NCBI GenBank assembly: GCA_029865965.1
Contig: JARXAJ010000298.1
Span: forward strand, 1 to 64,000
Direction: 5' to 3'
DNA from: Aquabacterium sp.
Lineage (GTDB): Bacteria; Pseudomonadota; Gammaproteobacteria; Burkholderiales; Burkholderiaceae_C
Length of the DNA stretch: 64,000 bases
Each line of letters begins with the position of its first letter. Position 1 is the first letter of the stretch. Positions 19,084-29,118 of this stretch are shown piece by piece. The position numbers and the translations under genes were made by a program. Below the pieces are notes generated by a model that saw nothing but the letters and a program-made list of their open reading frames with translations, made no database searches and had not been told where the DNA came from.

Positions 19084-20487
19084 ATGATCGTCACGCTGTC
19101 CTTGGCCTGGCGCAACCTGCTGCGCAACCGCAGGCGCTCGCTGATGACTCTGCTGGCGATGCTGCTCGGGCTGATGGCTGTGCTGCTGTTCGGCGGCTAC
19201 ATCCGCGACATCACCTACAGCCTGCAGACAAACTTCGTCGTCAGCAGCGGACATCTGCAAATCCAGCACCGCGACTACTTCCGTCTTGGTACCGGCAACC
19301 CTGCTGCCTACGGCGTCGAAGACTACGAGCGCATCATTCAGACGTTTCAGAGCGACCCGACACTGGGGCCGATGCTGACTGTGGTCACCCCATCGCTGCA
19401 GTTCGGCGCGATCGCAGGCAACTTTGCTGCCAGTGTGTCGCGTACGGTCTATGTGACAGGTGTTGTCGTCGATGACCAGAACCGCATGCGGCAGTGGAAT
19501 GACTATGGCCAGCGCAATCTCTCATCCCGCAATCTGTCGCTTTCTGGCACCCCGGAGAACACCGCGATCATCGGTACCGGACTGGCGCGCGTGCTGAAGC
19601 TGTGTGACGCACTGCAGGTGAAGGATTGCGCCACAGAGGCCCCCGCAGCCGAGCCGTCGGGGTCGGCGCTGCCCAGCGATATTGCCGCGCTTGCCGACAC
19701 GGTCGGCAGGCCTGTTGCCTCTCGAGGTGACGGTCAACGTCCGCGCATCGAGATCCTGGCGGCCAGCCCGCGCGGGGCACCCAACGTGGCTGACGTGCGA
19801 CTGCTTGCAGCCGAGTTCCAGGGCGTGAAGGAACTCGATGACGTCTATGTTGCGCTGCACCTGTCCCAGGCGCAGAAGCTTGTCTTCGGCGCTGCGCCAC
19901 CGCGGGTGACGGCCATCGCACTGCAGTTGCACCACACGGCACAACTTCCTGCCGCGCGGCAGCGTGTCCAGGAACTTCTGAACACAAGCTTCAAGGGTGA
20001 GCCACTGGCCGTGCTGGACTATCAGGAACTCAACCCGTTCTACGGCCAGACCCTGGCGATGTTTCGCGCCATCTTCGGTTTCATCGCCGTGCTGATGGGC
20101 TCAATCGTGCTGTTCACTGTCAGCAACACCATGAGCATGGCGGTGGTCGAACGCACTTCCGAGATCGGCACCCTGCGCGCCATCGGTTTGCGTCGCAGCG
20201 GCATTCGGTCAATCTTCGTCTGCGAAGGCCTGCTGTTGGGCTGTCTTGGCGCATTGATCGGCATCCTGTTGTCGCTGGTCGCGGCTGTGGTGATCAACGG
20301 GCTGGACCTCACCTGGGTGCCTCCAGGACGCATTGAACAGGTTCCGCTTGCCGTGCGGCTGATTGGGGAGAACATGATGTTGACCATCAGCGCAATCGGC
20401 CTGGTCGTCGTGGCGGCGGTGTCTGCCTTGGTCCCAGCCGCGCGCGCTTCGCGCATGAACATCGTGGATGCTCTTCGCCATGTCTAG
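19084..20487 (+). CDS. ABC transporter permease, FtsX/LolCE/MacB-like
   Basis: 'LAWRNLLRNRRRSLMTLLAMLLG' N-terminus; 'VSNTMSMAVVERTSEIGTLRAIGLRRSGIRSIFVCEGLLLG' FtsX domain. Confidence 0.85.
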   Translation: MIVTLSLAWRNLLRNRRRSLMTLLAMLLGLMAVLLFGGYIRDITYSLQTNFVVSSGHLQIQHRDYFRLGTGNPAAYGVEDYERIIQTFQSDPTLGPMLTVVTPSLQFGAIAGNFAASVSRTVYVTGVVVDDQNRMRQWNDYGQRNLSSRNLSLSGTPENTAIIGTGLARVLKLCDALQVKDCATEAPAAEPSGSALPSDIAALADTVGRPVASRGDGQRPRIEILAASPRGAPNVADVRLLAAEFQGVKELDDVYVALHLSQAQKLVFGAAPPRVTAIALQLHHTAQLPAARQRVQELLNTSFKGEPLAVLDYQELNPFYGQTLAMFRAIFGFIAVLMGSIVLFTVSNTMSMAVVERTSEIGTLRAIGLRRSGIRSIFVCEGLLLGCLGALIGILLSLVAAVVINGLDLTWVPPGRIEQVPLAVRLIGENMMLTISAIGLVVVAAVSALVPAARASRMNIVDALRHV

Positions 20488-21280
20488 ACCTCAACAGTGC
20501 ACCAGACGACAAACCGTGGCCTTACTTTTGGGCTGGATTGGCATGGCGCCCTTCACCGGTGTGCTTGCAGCACGCCCAGCGCAGGAGATCCTCATTGCCA
20601 GCGATGCGGTGCGCAACCCGACCCGGCCGTTCATGGTGACCGTGACTTTGCTCGAATTCAGAGGCGGCAAGCAGACCGACACCAACACGCTGATGGTCTA
20701 TTCCAAGGCGGATGAGTCGGGTGGTCAGTACAGAAGCCTGGTCCGATTCGTCGCCCCGCAGCGCGACTTGAACAAGATGATGCTGAAAAACGGCAATGAT
20801 CTCTGGTTCTATGACCCTGCCAGTCAGGCCAGCATCCGCCTGTCACCGCAACAGCGGCTGCTTGGTCAGGCCTCGAACGGTGACGTGGTGACAATCAATC
20901 TGGCCAAGGACTACCAGGCCAGTTTGCAAGACGAGGAGGAGATCCAGGACGGTGAGCGTGTGATGCGTCGCTGCCACAAGCTGGCCTTGAAGGCGGTGAA
21001 TGACGATGTGACCTACGACCGGGTCGAGATGTGGGTCGAGACAGCAACGTCCCAACCCGTCAAGGCGAGATTCTTTGCCGGCAGTGGGCACCTGCTGAAG
21101 ACGGCGTTTTATCGCAAGTACCAGCCCCAGTTGGGGCGCGATCGGCCCACCGAGGTCGTGATCATCGACGGGCTTGACCCCAGTTGGGTCACGGTGATGC
21201 GCTACAGTGCCTATGGTTGGCGTGACGTGCCGGAAGCATGGCTACAACGCGACTTTTTGCCCCGTTTCAAGCCGGAATGA
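20468..21280 (+). CDS. LolA-like outer membrane lipoprotein-sorting protein
   Basis: 'LVRFVAPQRDLNKMMLKNGNDLWFYDPASQASIRLSPQQRLLGQASNGDVVTINLAKDYQ' typical of LolA-like proteins paired with transporter permeases. Confidence 0.7.
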   Translation: MLFAMSRPQQCTRRQTVALLLGWIGMAPFTGVLAARPAQEILIASDAVRNPTRPFMVTVTLLEFRGGKQTDTNTLMVYSKADESGGQYRSLVRFVAPQRDLNKMMLKNGNDLWFYDPASQASIRLSPQQRLLGQASNGDVVTINLAKDYQASLQDEEEIQDGERVMRRCHKLALKAVNDDVTYDRVEMWVETATSQPVKARFFAGSGHLLKTAFYRKYQPQLGRDRPTEVVIIDGLDPSWVTVMRYSAYGWRDVPEAWLQRDFLPRFKPE

Positions 21281-22563
21281 GTATGCGCCAAGCTCTGAAG
21301 TTTCTTCTCTCAGCGCTCTTCGTCTACGCTCTGCCCGTGCATGCGGCCGAGCCGCCTGCGAGAAACGAGCTCGATGCCTTGTCACTTGCTGATGGTGCAA
21401 CGGCGACACAGGACAAACCGATCGGACCGTGGCGCATTTATCTGGAAGGTGCCGGCGTATCTAGCCGATACCACGCTCCCAATGAGAGCGCCGGCGCGCT
21501 GCGGGGCTCGCTGGACATGCGCTTCGACAAGACGCTGGCGCCGGGCCTGAGACTCGTCGGCTCCAATCGGCTCGATCTCGTGCACGACCAGGCGGCGCGC
21601 CCAGTCAAGAGTGTCAACACCTTGCGCGAGGCGTATTTGAGTTGGTCGCGTACCGACAGCCAGAGCTATGATTTTGGCCGCGTGAACGTGCGCCACGGTG
21701 TGGCGCTGGGGTACAACCCGACCGACTGGTTCAAGGAAAGTGCGCTGCGCGGCGTTGTGTCCCCGGACCCTGCAGCGTTGCGCGAGAACCGACAGGGCAG
21801 TGTGGTGCTGCAGGGTCAGCAGTTGTGGCCTGGCGGTGGCATCACTCTCACACTGTCGCCTCGGATCGAGCGCGACGACAACCGCGACCCGGGTACCTTT
21901 TCGCTGGACCTGGGCGCCACCAACCCGCGCCACCGTTGGTTGCTGGCGGGCAGCTGGCGCGTCGCAGAAGGTTTGACGCCTCAGGTGCTGGTGCATGGCA
22001 GCGAAGGCGCTGCGCCGCAGTTCGGGTTGAACCTGTCGGCACTGGCGAATGACGCTGTCGTCGTCTTTGGTGAAGCCGCATTTGGCAGAGGGCCGGCGCT
22101 CGCATCCCGGGTTCAGCAAGGAGCAGCCGACGAGCGGCGCCAGCGCCGCGCAGCTTTTGGCTTGACCTATACGTCGCCGTTCAACGTCACCGTCACGGTC
22201 GAGGCCGACTACAACAGCGCGGCTCCCAACCGTGCGCAGTGGCATTCGCTGCGCTCATCAGCGCCTTCGGCTGCGTTGCAAGTGCTTGGCACTGCGGCAA
22301 ACCTGCAGGATTTGCCGGCGCGGCGCGCTTACTTCGTCTATGCAACCTGGAAAGATGCCTTCGTTCGCCGACTGGACCTGTCGGCCTTCGTGCGCCACGA
22401 GCTCGAAACCAACAGCCGGGCCCAGTGGATCGAACTACGCCACCGTTGGGACCGCGCCGATGTGTCACTGCAACTGCTGCTGAACTCTGGAAATGCTGAT
22501 TCGGTGTACCGTGCAGGGCCCCTGCGCCATGCGGTGGAAGCGGCCGTGCGTTGGTATCTTTGA
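21277..22563 (+). CDS. Putative outer-membrane beta-barrel protein
   Basis: ATGA overlap with upstream gene; signal peptide 'FLLSALFVYALPVHA'; alternating aromatic/hydrophobic strands to the C-terminus ending in '...AAVRWYL'. Confidence 0.55.
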   Translation: MSMRQALKFLLSALFVYALPVHAAEPPARNELDALSLADGATATQDKPIGPWRIYLEGAGVSSRYHAPNESAGALRGSLDMRFDKTLAPGLRLVGSNRLDLVHDQAARPVKSVNTLREAYLSWSRTDSQSYDFGRVNVRHGVALGYNPTDWFKESALRGVVSPDPAALRENRQGSVVLQGQQLWPGGGITLTLSPRIERDDNRDPGTFSLDLGATNPRHRWLLAGSWRVAEGLTPQVLVHGSEGAAPQFGLNLSALANDAVVVFGEAAFGRGPALASRVQQGAADERRQRRAAFGLTYTSPFNVTVTVEADYNSAAPNRAQWHSLRSSAPSAALQVLGTAANLQDLPARRAYFVYATWKDAFVRRLDLSAFVRHELETNSRAQWIELRHRWDRADVSLQLLLNSGNADSVYRAGPLRHAVEAAVRWYL

Positions 22564-22614
22564 TCTGCCCGAGGCACCCGGTGCCGATGCCGCATCTGCC
22601 CTCGATGGACCCCT

Positions 22615-23394
22615 TTATTCGCTCCACGCATCCACCGGCTCGGTGGGGCCGTTGTCGTCATCTGCATCTTCGACGCTTGGCGCGTCAAGTGCAGCCGATT
22701 TGCGGCGGATCGACTGAATCACCCCGTCGCGCAATGAAATGAGGTCGTCGGCTGCATTCATCAAGCTGCGATCATGTGACGAGAAGATGAAAGAGATCTT
22801 GTACCGCGCCTGCATTCTGCGCATCAGGCGGATGATCGCCGCGCCTGTCTTGCTGTCGAGGTTGGCGGTGGGCTCGTCAGCAATCACGAGCTTGGGCTTG
22901 TGCGCAAGGGCCCGCGCGATGGCGACACGTTGGCGCTGGCCGCCTGACAGTTGGCCGGGTCTGTTGTCGGCCCGGTCAGACAAGCCCACGGCTTCCAACA
23001 GCCGAGACACCCGCCGGCGTCTGCGGCTTGCTTCCATGCCGGCCAGAACCAGCGGGTACTCGATGTTTTCGTACGCCGTCAACACCGGCAGCAGGTTGAA
23101 GTTCTGGAAGATGAAGCCGATGTTGGTCGCGCGAAAGTCGGCAAGTTCGTCGTCGCTCAGGTCGTTCACCGATCGGCCCGCCACCACCACATTGCCGTGG
23201 TCGGCACGGTCGATGCATCCCACGAGGTTCAATAGCGTCGTCTTGCCGCTGCCGGATGGGCCGAGCAGCACAGTGAAGTGACCCGGGCGGATGAGGAGGT
23301 TGATGCCCTGCAGCACGGGCACCTCAACGGTATCCAACCTGTAGGACTTGAACACATCGCTCAGCAGTGCAACCGGTTCTTGTGACAACCTCAA
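22615..23394 (-). CDS. ABC transporter ATP-binding protein, LolD/MacB-like
   Basis: Walker A 'GPSGSGKTT', signature 'LSGGQRQRVAIARAL', Walker B 'LVIADEPTANLDSKTG'. Probable TTG start at 23394 or 23388; ORF extends to 23472. Confidence 0.85.
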   Translation of the reverse strand: MRLSQEPVALLSDVFKSYRLDTVEVPVLQGINLLIRPGHFTVLLGPSGSGKTTLLNLVGCIDRADHGNVVVAGRSVNDLSDDELADFRATNIGFIFQNFNLLPVLTAYENIEYPLVLAGMEASRRRRRVSRLLEAVGLSDRADNRPGQLSGGQRQRVAIARALAHKPKLVIADEPTANLDSKTGAAIIRLMRRMQARYKISFIFSSHDRSLMNAADDLISLRDGVIQSIRRKSAALDAPSVEDADDDNGPTEPVDAWSE

Positions 23395-23404
23395 CTCCCC
23401 ACGG

Positions 23405-25189
23405 TCAGGCAAAGACCAGAATGTCGGCCGACGGGCTGCGGCCGACCTCTGCGGCCGCGTAGAGCCGTTCAATCAGTGCGGCATGTCGGCCAGCGATCTT
23501 GTCGCGCCGCAGCTTGAGATTCGGTGTCAGTTCCCCACGCTCGACGCTGAATGCCTGCGGCAGGAATCCAATGGCTGCGGGCCTGTCGTGGCCAGGCAGA
23601 GATTCCAACGCTACCGACAGTCGTCCCTGCAGCAATCTGGACGCCGCCTCGACGGGGACGGAAGGCAGGCAGGTGCAGATGGCCACCAGGCATTTGCGAC
23701 TGTCGCCCACGAGCATGGCGTGGTCGATACCAGGCACGCCACGCAAGACAGCTTCCACCCCGGCGGGCGCAACCCGGCGCCCGGTGGATGTCTTGATGAT
23801 GTCGCCCGAGCGACCGGTCAGGGTGAGAAAGCCATCGGTATCGAAGATCCCCAGGTCCCCGGTGTCGAACCATCCCTGGGCATCCAGCCGGTCATTTGCG
23901 GCGTCCCCGAGATAGCCTTTGAACACGCCAGCACCCTTGACAAAAATACCTCCGTCGGCGCCGATCCGGATCTGGTTGCCAGCCACTGGCCGGCCAACAC
24001 TGCCAAGGCGGTACAGGTCCAGGCGATTCGTGGCCATCGGCAGGATGTTTTCCGACATGCCATAGCTCTCGAGCACCGGCCAGCCCAATGCCTGCAACTC
24101 AGTCAGGAGATGCAGCGGCATGGGTGCCGAACCAGAGACCATGCAGACCAGCCGCCGGCCCATCAGCATCCGCACGCGCCCGAGCACGAGTGCATCTGTC
24201 AGGTTTTCAACCGCAGCCAAGACCGGTGGAACGCGCCGCCCGGTGCGCTCCAGTGCGCAGACTCTGCGCCCCATCTGCCAAGCCCAGCCCACCAGGGTGC
24301 GGGCCCACCAGGGTTGCCTGGCCAGGTTCTGCTGCAAGCCGGCGTACAGCTTCTCATAGAACCTCGGTACCCCGATGAAGATGTCGGGTGCGACCTCGGC
24401 CACCACATCCATCACACGGCGCGGGTCGCTCAGCAGATAGGTGCAGGGCCCTTGCCGCATCGCTGCCAGATTCACCACACGCTGGAACAGGTTCGACAAA
24501 GGCAGCCAGCAAAGCAGGCGGCTTTGTGAATTGGCAAAGCTGAAGGCATCGCAGATGGCATCCACGGCCAGGCAGACCTGGCCGTGGCTGTAGGCAATCC
24601 CTTTCGGAGCACCCGTCGTGCCAGAGGTGAAGATGATCGTGGCGGTGTCGGTGCTGGACACCTGCGCAAGAGCCTGGACATCGACGGCTTGAGCACGCTG
24701 CTCGAATTCTGGCCACTCCAGCCATGTCGAAGCTGCTTCGTGCGGCCCAGCGTCAGCAGAGCCGTCGCCCATGTGCAACAGCAAGGTGCAAGCAGACAAC
24801 TGCCCGCGATGCACAGCAGCCAGCGTGCTCCGATCGGTGGTGGCGATGGCTGCGACTTCTGCCAATGCCAGCATTTCGGCAAGCCTTTCAGGAAGATCAT
24901 GAGCATCCAGCCCCACCACGGCGACACCCATACCCATCGCCGCATGGTGCAGACACTCCCAGCGCAGCGAGACCGGCGCGATCAGCGCGAGACGATCGCC
25001 ATGCCGCAAGCCGGATACGCACAGCGCCCGCTGCAGGCGTGCAACCTGGTCGGCGAACGCCCGCCAAGTGACAGGTTGCCACGCATCTTGTCGATGCTGC
25101 TCCAGGTATGCAACAGCGTCGGGCGTGGCCGCCCGCCGCGCAGCCAGCATCGCTGGCAAGGTGTCCACCGTGTCAAGGTTGCCGCTCAT
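23405..25189 (-). CDS. AMP-dependent acyl-CoA synthetase/ligase (long-chain fatty acid type)
   Basis: 'TIIFTSGTTGAPKGIAYSH', 'ESYGMSEN', 'DTGDLGIFDTDGFLTLTGRSGDIIKTSTGRRVAP'. Overlaps reductase stop (ATGA). Confidence 0.85.
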   Translation of the reverse strand: MSGNLDTVDTLPAMLAARRAATPDAVAYLEQHRQDAWQPVTWRAFADQVARLQRALCVSGLRHGDRLALIAPVSLRWECLHHAAMGMGVAVVGLDAHDLPERLAEMLALAEVAAIATTDRSTLAAVHRGQLSACTLLLHMGDGSADAGPHEAASTWLEWPEFEQRAQAVDVQALAQVSSTDTATIIFTSGTTGAPKGIAYSHGQVCLAVDAICDAFSFANSQSRLLCWLPLSNLFQRVVNLAAMRQGPCTYLLSDPRRVMDVVAEVAPDIFIGVPRFYEKLYAGLQQNLARQPWWARTLVGWAWQMGRRVCALERTGRRVPPVLAAVENLTDALVLGRVRMLMGRRLVCMVSGSAPMPLHLLTELQALGWPVLESYGMSENILPMATNRLDLYRLGSVGRPVAGNQIRIGADGGIFVKGAGVFKGYLGDAANDRLDAQGWFDTGDLGIFDTDGFLTLTGRSGDIIKTSTGRRVAPAGVEAVLRGVPGIDHAMLVGDSRKCLVAICTCLPSVPVEAASRLLQGRLSVALESLPGHDRPAAIGFLPQAFSVERGELTPNLKLRRDKIAGRHAALIERLYAAAEVGRSPSADILVFA

Positions 25190-26529
25190 GAAGCTGAGCC
25201 CAGGCGCCGTTGCTGCAGGTAGAAGCTGAGCACGGTCTCCAGGTAGTCCTGCGGCATTGGCAGCGGCAAATTGGCCATGACCAGCCTGCTCAGGGTGGCT
25301 TGGTTCGAGAACCCCTGGTCTTCGGCCAGGTAAGCCAACACCGGGGACAAGCCGCGTAGTGCCCGCCGGTTCCGGGCGCCAGCCAGGATGCCCATCAGGG
25401 GCACAAGCCTCTCCAGCCAGCGCCTGTCCAGCACCCGCAGGGCTGGCAGCATGCGGTCCGATGCCGCCCAGGTCCGCCGCACAAGCCTTTGCAGGTCGAC
25501 CAGACTGACCGCCGCATCTGGCCCGGTGCAAAGGTGGAAGATCTGACCTGCTGTTCCAGGCTGCCCATGTGCCCAGTGGATGACATCAGCCACCCAGTCC
25601 ACCGGGATGGTGTCCAGGCGGGTCTCACCAAGTTCTGGCATGACGCCGAAGGTGCGGCAGCCGGACAAGAATTCGCACAAGTGGTAGAAGACTTGGAAGT
25701 GCAGCGCGCGGCCCGAGCCTGTCTCACCCACGACCATGCTGGGCCGATGCACCGTGATCGGCAGGTTGTCGCCTTCGGCCCAAACCACGCGTTCGGCCTC
25801 TGCCTTCGCGGCCTCGTAGGTGTTGTGGAAACTGGTGACCTCTGGTACTGGCCGCTCAGGCAGGCGCCCAGGCATGCGTCCCCAGACACCGACCGTGCTG
25901 ACCAGGTCCACCTTCTGCAGTCGTCCGGCACCTGCGCCTATCCGGGCGAGTTCAATGACCGTGCGCGTCGGTGTTACCGCCGTCGCCAGTGCGGCCTCCA
26001 TCGTCATGTTCAGTTTGACGCTTGCCGCACAGTGGATGATGTGGCTGGTGTCGCGTGCCACCTGATTGAACACGTCGGTGTCCAGGCCAAATCGGGGCTG
26101 AACAATGTCGCCGCGCAAGAGATGCAGCCTGTGCAGCGGTTCGCTGCCCGGCCGTAGTCCCCAATGGGCCAGCATGTCGGCCGCACGCACGCCCAGTGCG
26201 GTGTCATCCGCGGCGCGGACCAGCAGAGTCAGTCGTGTCCTCTCGTCGGCCAGCAGGCGCGGCACCAGCGCTCCACCGATCATGCCGGTCGCGCCGGTCA
26301 GGAGCACGTGCTTCAGGTCACTCTGCCCGGCCATGGAACTCCAATGCTGAATCTGCTGATTGTCATGCAATACCTCGAGCCAAGATCGTGCGCTGCCCAG
26401 CTCAGAGGGCGTTAGCCCGGTTTCTGCGGAAGTATGAGCCTGCCGGACAAAGGCTTGCCAAGTGAGCGGAGTGGGCGGCACGTCATCGGCAAAGTCCGCC
26501 ATCCCCTCCACGGCGCATGCACAGCGCAT
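25186..26529 (-). CDS. Thioester reductase/fatty acyl reductase-like NAD(P)-binding SDR protein
   Basis: 'HVLLTGATGMIGGALVPRLLADERTRLTLLVRA', 'YEAAKAEAERVVW', 'HRPSMVVGETGSG'; extended SDR typical of thioester reductase (Lys2/CarA-like) domains. Confidence 0.65.
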   Translation of the reverse strand: MRCACAVEGMADFADDVPPTPLTWQAFVRQAHTSAETGLTPSELGSARSWLEVLHDNQQIQHWSSMAGQSDLKHVLLTGATGMIGGALVPRLLADERTRLTLLVRAADDTALGVRAADMLAHWGLRPGSEPLHRLHLLRGDIVQPRFGLDTDVFNQVARDTSHIIHCAASVKLNMTMEAALATAVTPTRTVIELARIGAGAGRLQKVDLVSTVGVWGRMPGRLPERPVPEVTSFHNTYEAAKAEAERVVWAEGDNLPITVHRPSMVVGETGSGRALHFQVFYHLCEFLSGCRTFGVMPELGETRLDTIPVDWVADVIHWAHGQPGTAGQIFHLCTGPDAAVSLVDLQRLVRRTWAASDRMLPALRVLDRRWLERLVPLMGILAGARNRRALRGLSPVLAYLAEDQGFSNQATLSRLVMANLPLPMPQDYLETVLSFYLQQRRLGSAS

Positions 26530-26848
26530 CTTGCGCAGCCACCGAGGCAGGGTATCGCGCGATCATGCCGCCCTGCTTGCCCTTCCTCGGGCGATCAGCC
26601 AGGGCAGGCGAGGAACTGCAATGGGTGTTGCCTCTGTTGGTCCCCGCAAAGCCCGATTTGATTCCGTGAAGTCTTGGTCGTGTGCACCGACTGATCAAGC
26701 AAGCGGACTTCGCCCCGCGCACACCCTATGCGATCATCTGCAGCCCGGTTAGCCTCGCTGTCTGTGGTGTCATCACAACTTGCAAGGTGAGAGGGCTGCA
26801 TCTGGGCAGGAAGGCTGGATGCATGCCCATCTGAACAAGGACCCGACC

Positions 26849-27484
26849 ATGAAATTGACTTTGGATAGACGCGGCCGTTTGACTGTCTGGAGCATTCTCG
26901 GGCCGGCACTGCTGTCTCTGACGGCATGCGCATCGGGCCCGACATTGCCGGCTGCGCCCGTTGTCGCCGGCACCTCTGACGCCTACACCTACATCATCGG
27001 CGCCGGCGATGCGCTCAACATCATCGTCTGGCGCAACCCCGAGCTGTCAATGGCTGTGCCCGTCCGGCCTGACGGCAAGGTGGCCGCCCCGCTGGTTGAG
27101 GAAATCATCGCCCAGGGCAAGACAAGCACCCAGTTGGCGCGCGACATCGAGGCGCAACTGGGCAAGTACGTGCGTGACCCCGTCGTCACCGTCCTGGTCA
27201 CCGGCTTCGTCGGCCCCTACAGCGAGCAGATCCGCGTGGTGGGCGAGGCCGCCAAGCCTCAGTTCTTGAACTACAAGAAGAACATGACGCTGCTCGACGT
27301 GATGATCGCCGTGGGCGGCCTCACCGACTTTGCTGCCGGCAACAACGCATCCATCCTGCGTACCAGCGACGGTGGAAAGCAGTACGCCGTTCGGCTCAAG
27401 GATTTGATCAAGCGTGGTGATGTTTCGGCCAATGTCGAGATGAAACCCGGCGACATCCTGGTGATTCCGCAAAGCCTGTTCTGA
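26849..27484 (+). CDS. Polysaccharide export lipoprotein (Wza-like), XrtA/PEP-CTERM system type
   Basis: Lipobox 'LLSLTACAS'; 'YIIGAGDALNIIVWRNPELSMAVPVRPDGKVAAPLVEEIIAQGKT' poly-export domain; SLBB-like 'VVGEAAKPQFLNYKKNMTLLDVMIAVGGL'. Confidence 0.9.
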   Translation: MKLTLDRRGRLTVWSILGPALLSLTACASGPTLPAAPVVAGTSDAYTYIIGAGDALNIIVWRNPELSMAVPVRPDGKVAAPLVEEIIAQGKTSTQLARDIEAQLGKYVRDPVVTVLVTGFVGPYSEQIRVVGEAAKPQFLNYKKNMTLLDVMIAVGGLTDFAAGNNASILRTSDGGKQYAVRLKDLIKRGDVSANVEMKPGDILVIPQSLF

Positions 27485-27520
27485 CCGTGCGCAACGTTTT
27501 GCAAGCCTGAGCCAGACAAG

Positions 27521-29113
27521 ATGGAAGAGTTGATCGCTCAAGTCACATCGTTCGCCCGCGGGATGTGGCGCTTCCGCTGGACGGGCCTGATCGTCGCCTG
27601 GATCGTGGGCGTCGTGGGCGCTGTCGTGGCTTTCAAGGTGCCCGATCGTTATGAGGCGGCAGCACGCATCTTTGTCGACACCCAATCCATTCTCAAGCCG
27701 CTGATGTCAGGCCTGGCTGTTCAACCCAACGTCGACCAGCAAGTGGCCATGCTCAGCCGCACGCTGATCAGCCGGCCGAACATCGAGAAGTTGATCCGCA
27801 TGGCCGACCTGGACTTGAAAAGCGAGTCCAAGGCCCAGCAGGATGGGCTGATAGAAGGCTTGACGAGGACGTTGGAGATCAAGAGTGCCGGCCGCGACAA
27901 TTTGTACACGCTGAACTATGTCGACGCCGACAAGGACAAGGCCAAGCGGGTGATCCAGTCGATGGTGTCGATCTTCGTCGAGTCCAGCCTGGGGGCCAGC
28001 CGCAAGGACACCGATTCAGCCAAGGTCTTCCTGGACGAGCAGATCAAGGGGTATGAAACCAAGCTCGAAGAAGCCGAGGCGCGGCTGAAGGACTTCCGAC
28101 TGCGCAACATCGACATGCAGACCGGCGACGGCAAGGATTCCGCCTCCCGGTTGATGGAAGTCACGCAGGCGCTTGAAAACGCCAAACTGCAGCTGCGTGA
28201 GGCAGAGCAGGCGCGAGACGCTGCTAAAAAGCAGATGGATCTGGAAAAGGGGGGCTCCCCAGCCGACGCTGCCACCCAGAGCCTGCTGCAAGAGTCGTCG
28301 CTCGCGGTGGCAACGCCTGAGATCGATGCACGCCTGGAGTTGCAGCGGCGCAATCTCGACAGCCTGATGCAGCGGTTCACAGACCAACACCCCGATGTCG
28401 TGAGCACCCGGCGCCTGATTGGCGAGTTGGAGAAGCAAAAGGCCAAGGAAGTGGCTGAGCTGCGCAAAGCCGCCATGGCGGTTCCATCGGCCAACAACAA
28501 CATGGGGCCCGGAGCGAATCTTGCAGTGCAAGAGCTGGCCCGGATGCTCGCCACGTCGGAAGTGCAAGTGGCAGCCCTGCGCGCACGCGTCAGTGAATTC
28601 CAGGCCCGGCACGCGCAGGCCAAGTCGCTGACGCGCACTTCTCCCCAGATCGAAGCTGAAGCGGCGCAGTTGAACCGCGACTACGCCATCGTCAAGAAGA
28701 ACTATGAAGATCTGGTCGCCCGCCGGCAGTCTGCAGTGATGTCGGGCGACCTGGACATGGCGTCTGGCGTGGTCGACTTCCGATTGATCGACCCGCCGCG
28801 CGTCTCGCCGCGTCCGGTGTCGCCAAACCGCATGTTGCTGCTGTTGGCGGCGCTGGGTGCCGCCTTGGCGGCAGGTTTGGTGACCACGTTCATTGCAAGC
28901 CAGGTGCGGCCGGTGTTCGACGACGTTCAGCAACTGCGTGCCAGCACCGGGCTGCCTCTGCTGGGCGTGGTGTCGATGATCCTCAGCGACGACGACAAGC
29001 GGCGTGAGCGATCGAGCCGGGTGAGATTCTTCTTGGGAACCGGCAGCCTGCTGGCGTCCTACCTGGTGGCCTTGGTCACCGTGTCCATCATTGCCGCCCG
29101 GCAGGTCGGCTAA
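27521..29113 (+). CDS. Chain-length determinant/Wzc N-terminal-type protein (XrtA system)
   Basis: Wzz-like N-terminus 'RYEAAARIFVDTQSILKPLMSGLAVQPNVDQQVAMLSRTLISRPNIEKLI', long coiled coil, C-terminal TM 'MLLLLAALGAALAAGLVTTFI'. Confidence 0.9.
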   Translation: MEELIAQVTSFARGMWRFRWTGLIVAWIVGVVGAVVAFKVPDRYEAAARIFVDTQSILKPLMSGLAVQPNVDQQVAMLSRTLISRPNIEKLIRMADLDLKSESKAQQDGLIEGLTRTLEIKSAGRDNLYTLNYVDADKDKAKRVIQSMVSIFVESSLGASRKDTDSAKVFLDEQIKGYETKLEEAEARLKDFRLRNIDMQTGDGKDSASRLMEVTQALENAKLQLREAEQARDAAKKQMDLEKGGSPADAATQSLLQESSLAVATPEIDARLELQRRNLDSLMQRFTDQHPDVVSTRRLIGELEKQKAKEVAELRKAAMAVPSANNNMGPGANLAVQELARMLATSEVQVAALRARVSEFQARHAQAKSLTRTSPQIEAEAAQLNRDYAIVKKNYEDLVARRQSAVMSGDLDMASGVVDFRLIDPPRVSPRPVSPNRMLLLLAALGAALAAGLVTTFIASQVRPVFDDVQQLRASTGLPLLGVVSMILSDDDKRRERSSRVRFFLGTGSLLASYLVALVTVSIIAARQVG

Positions 29114-29118
29114 AGCCC

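Noticed and set aside
22573-22585. GGCAC-ccg-GTGCC hairpin between convergent OMP and ABC ATPase genes
   Set aside because: Only 5-bp stem, no T tract; too weak to call a terminator.
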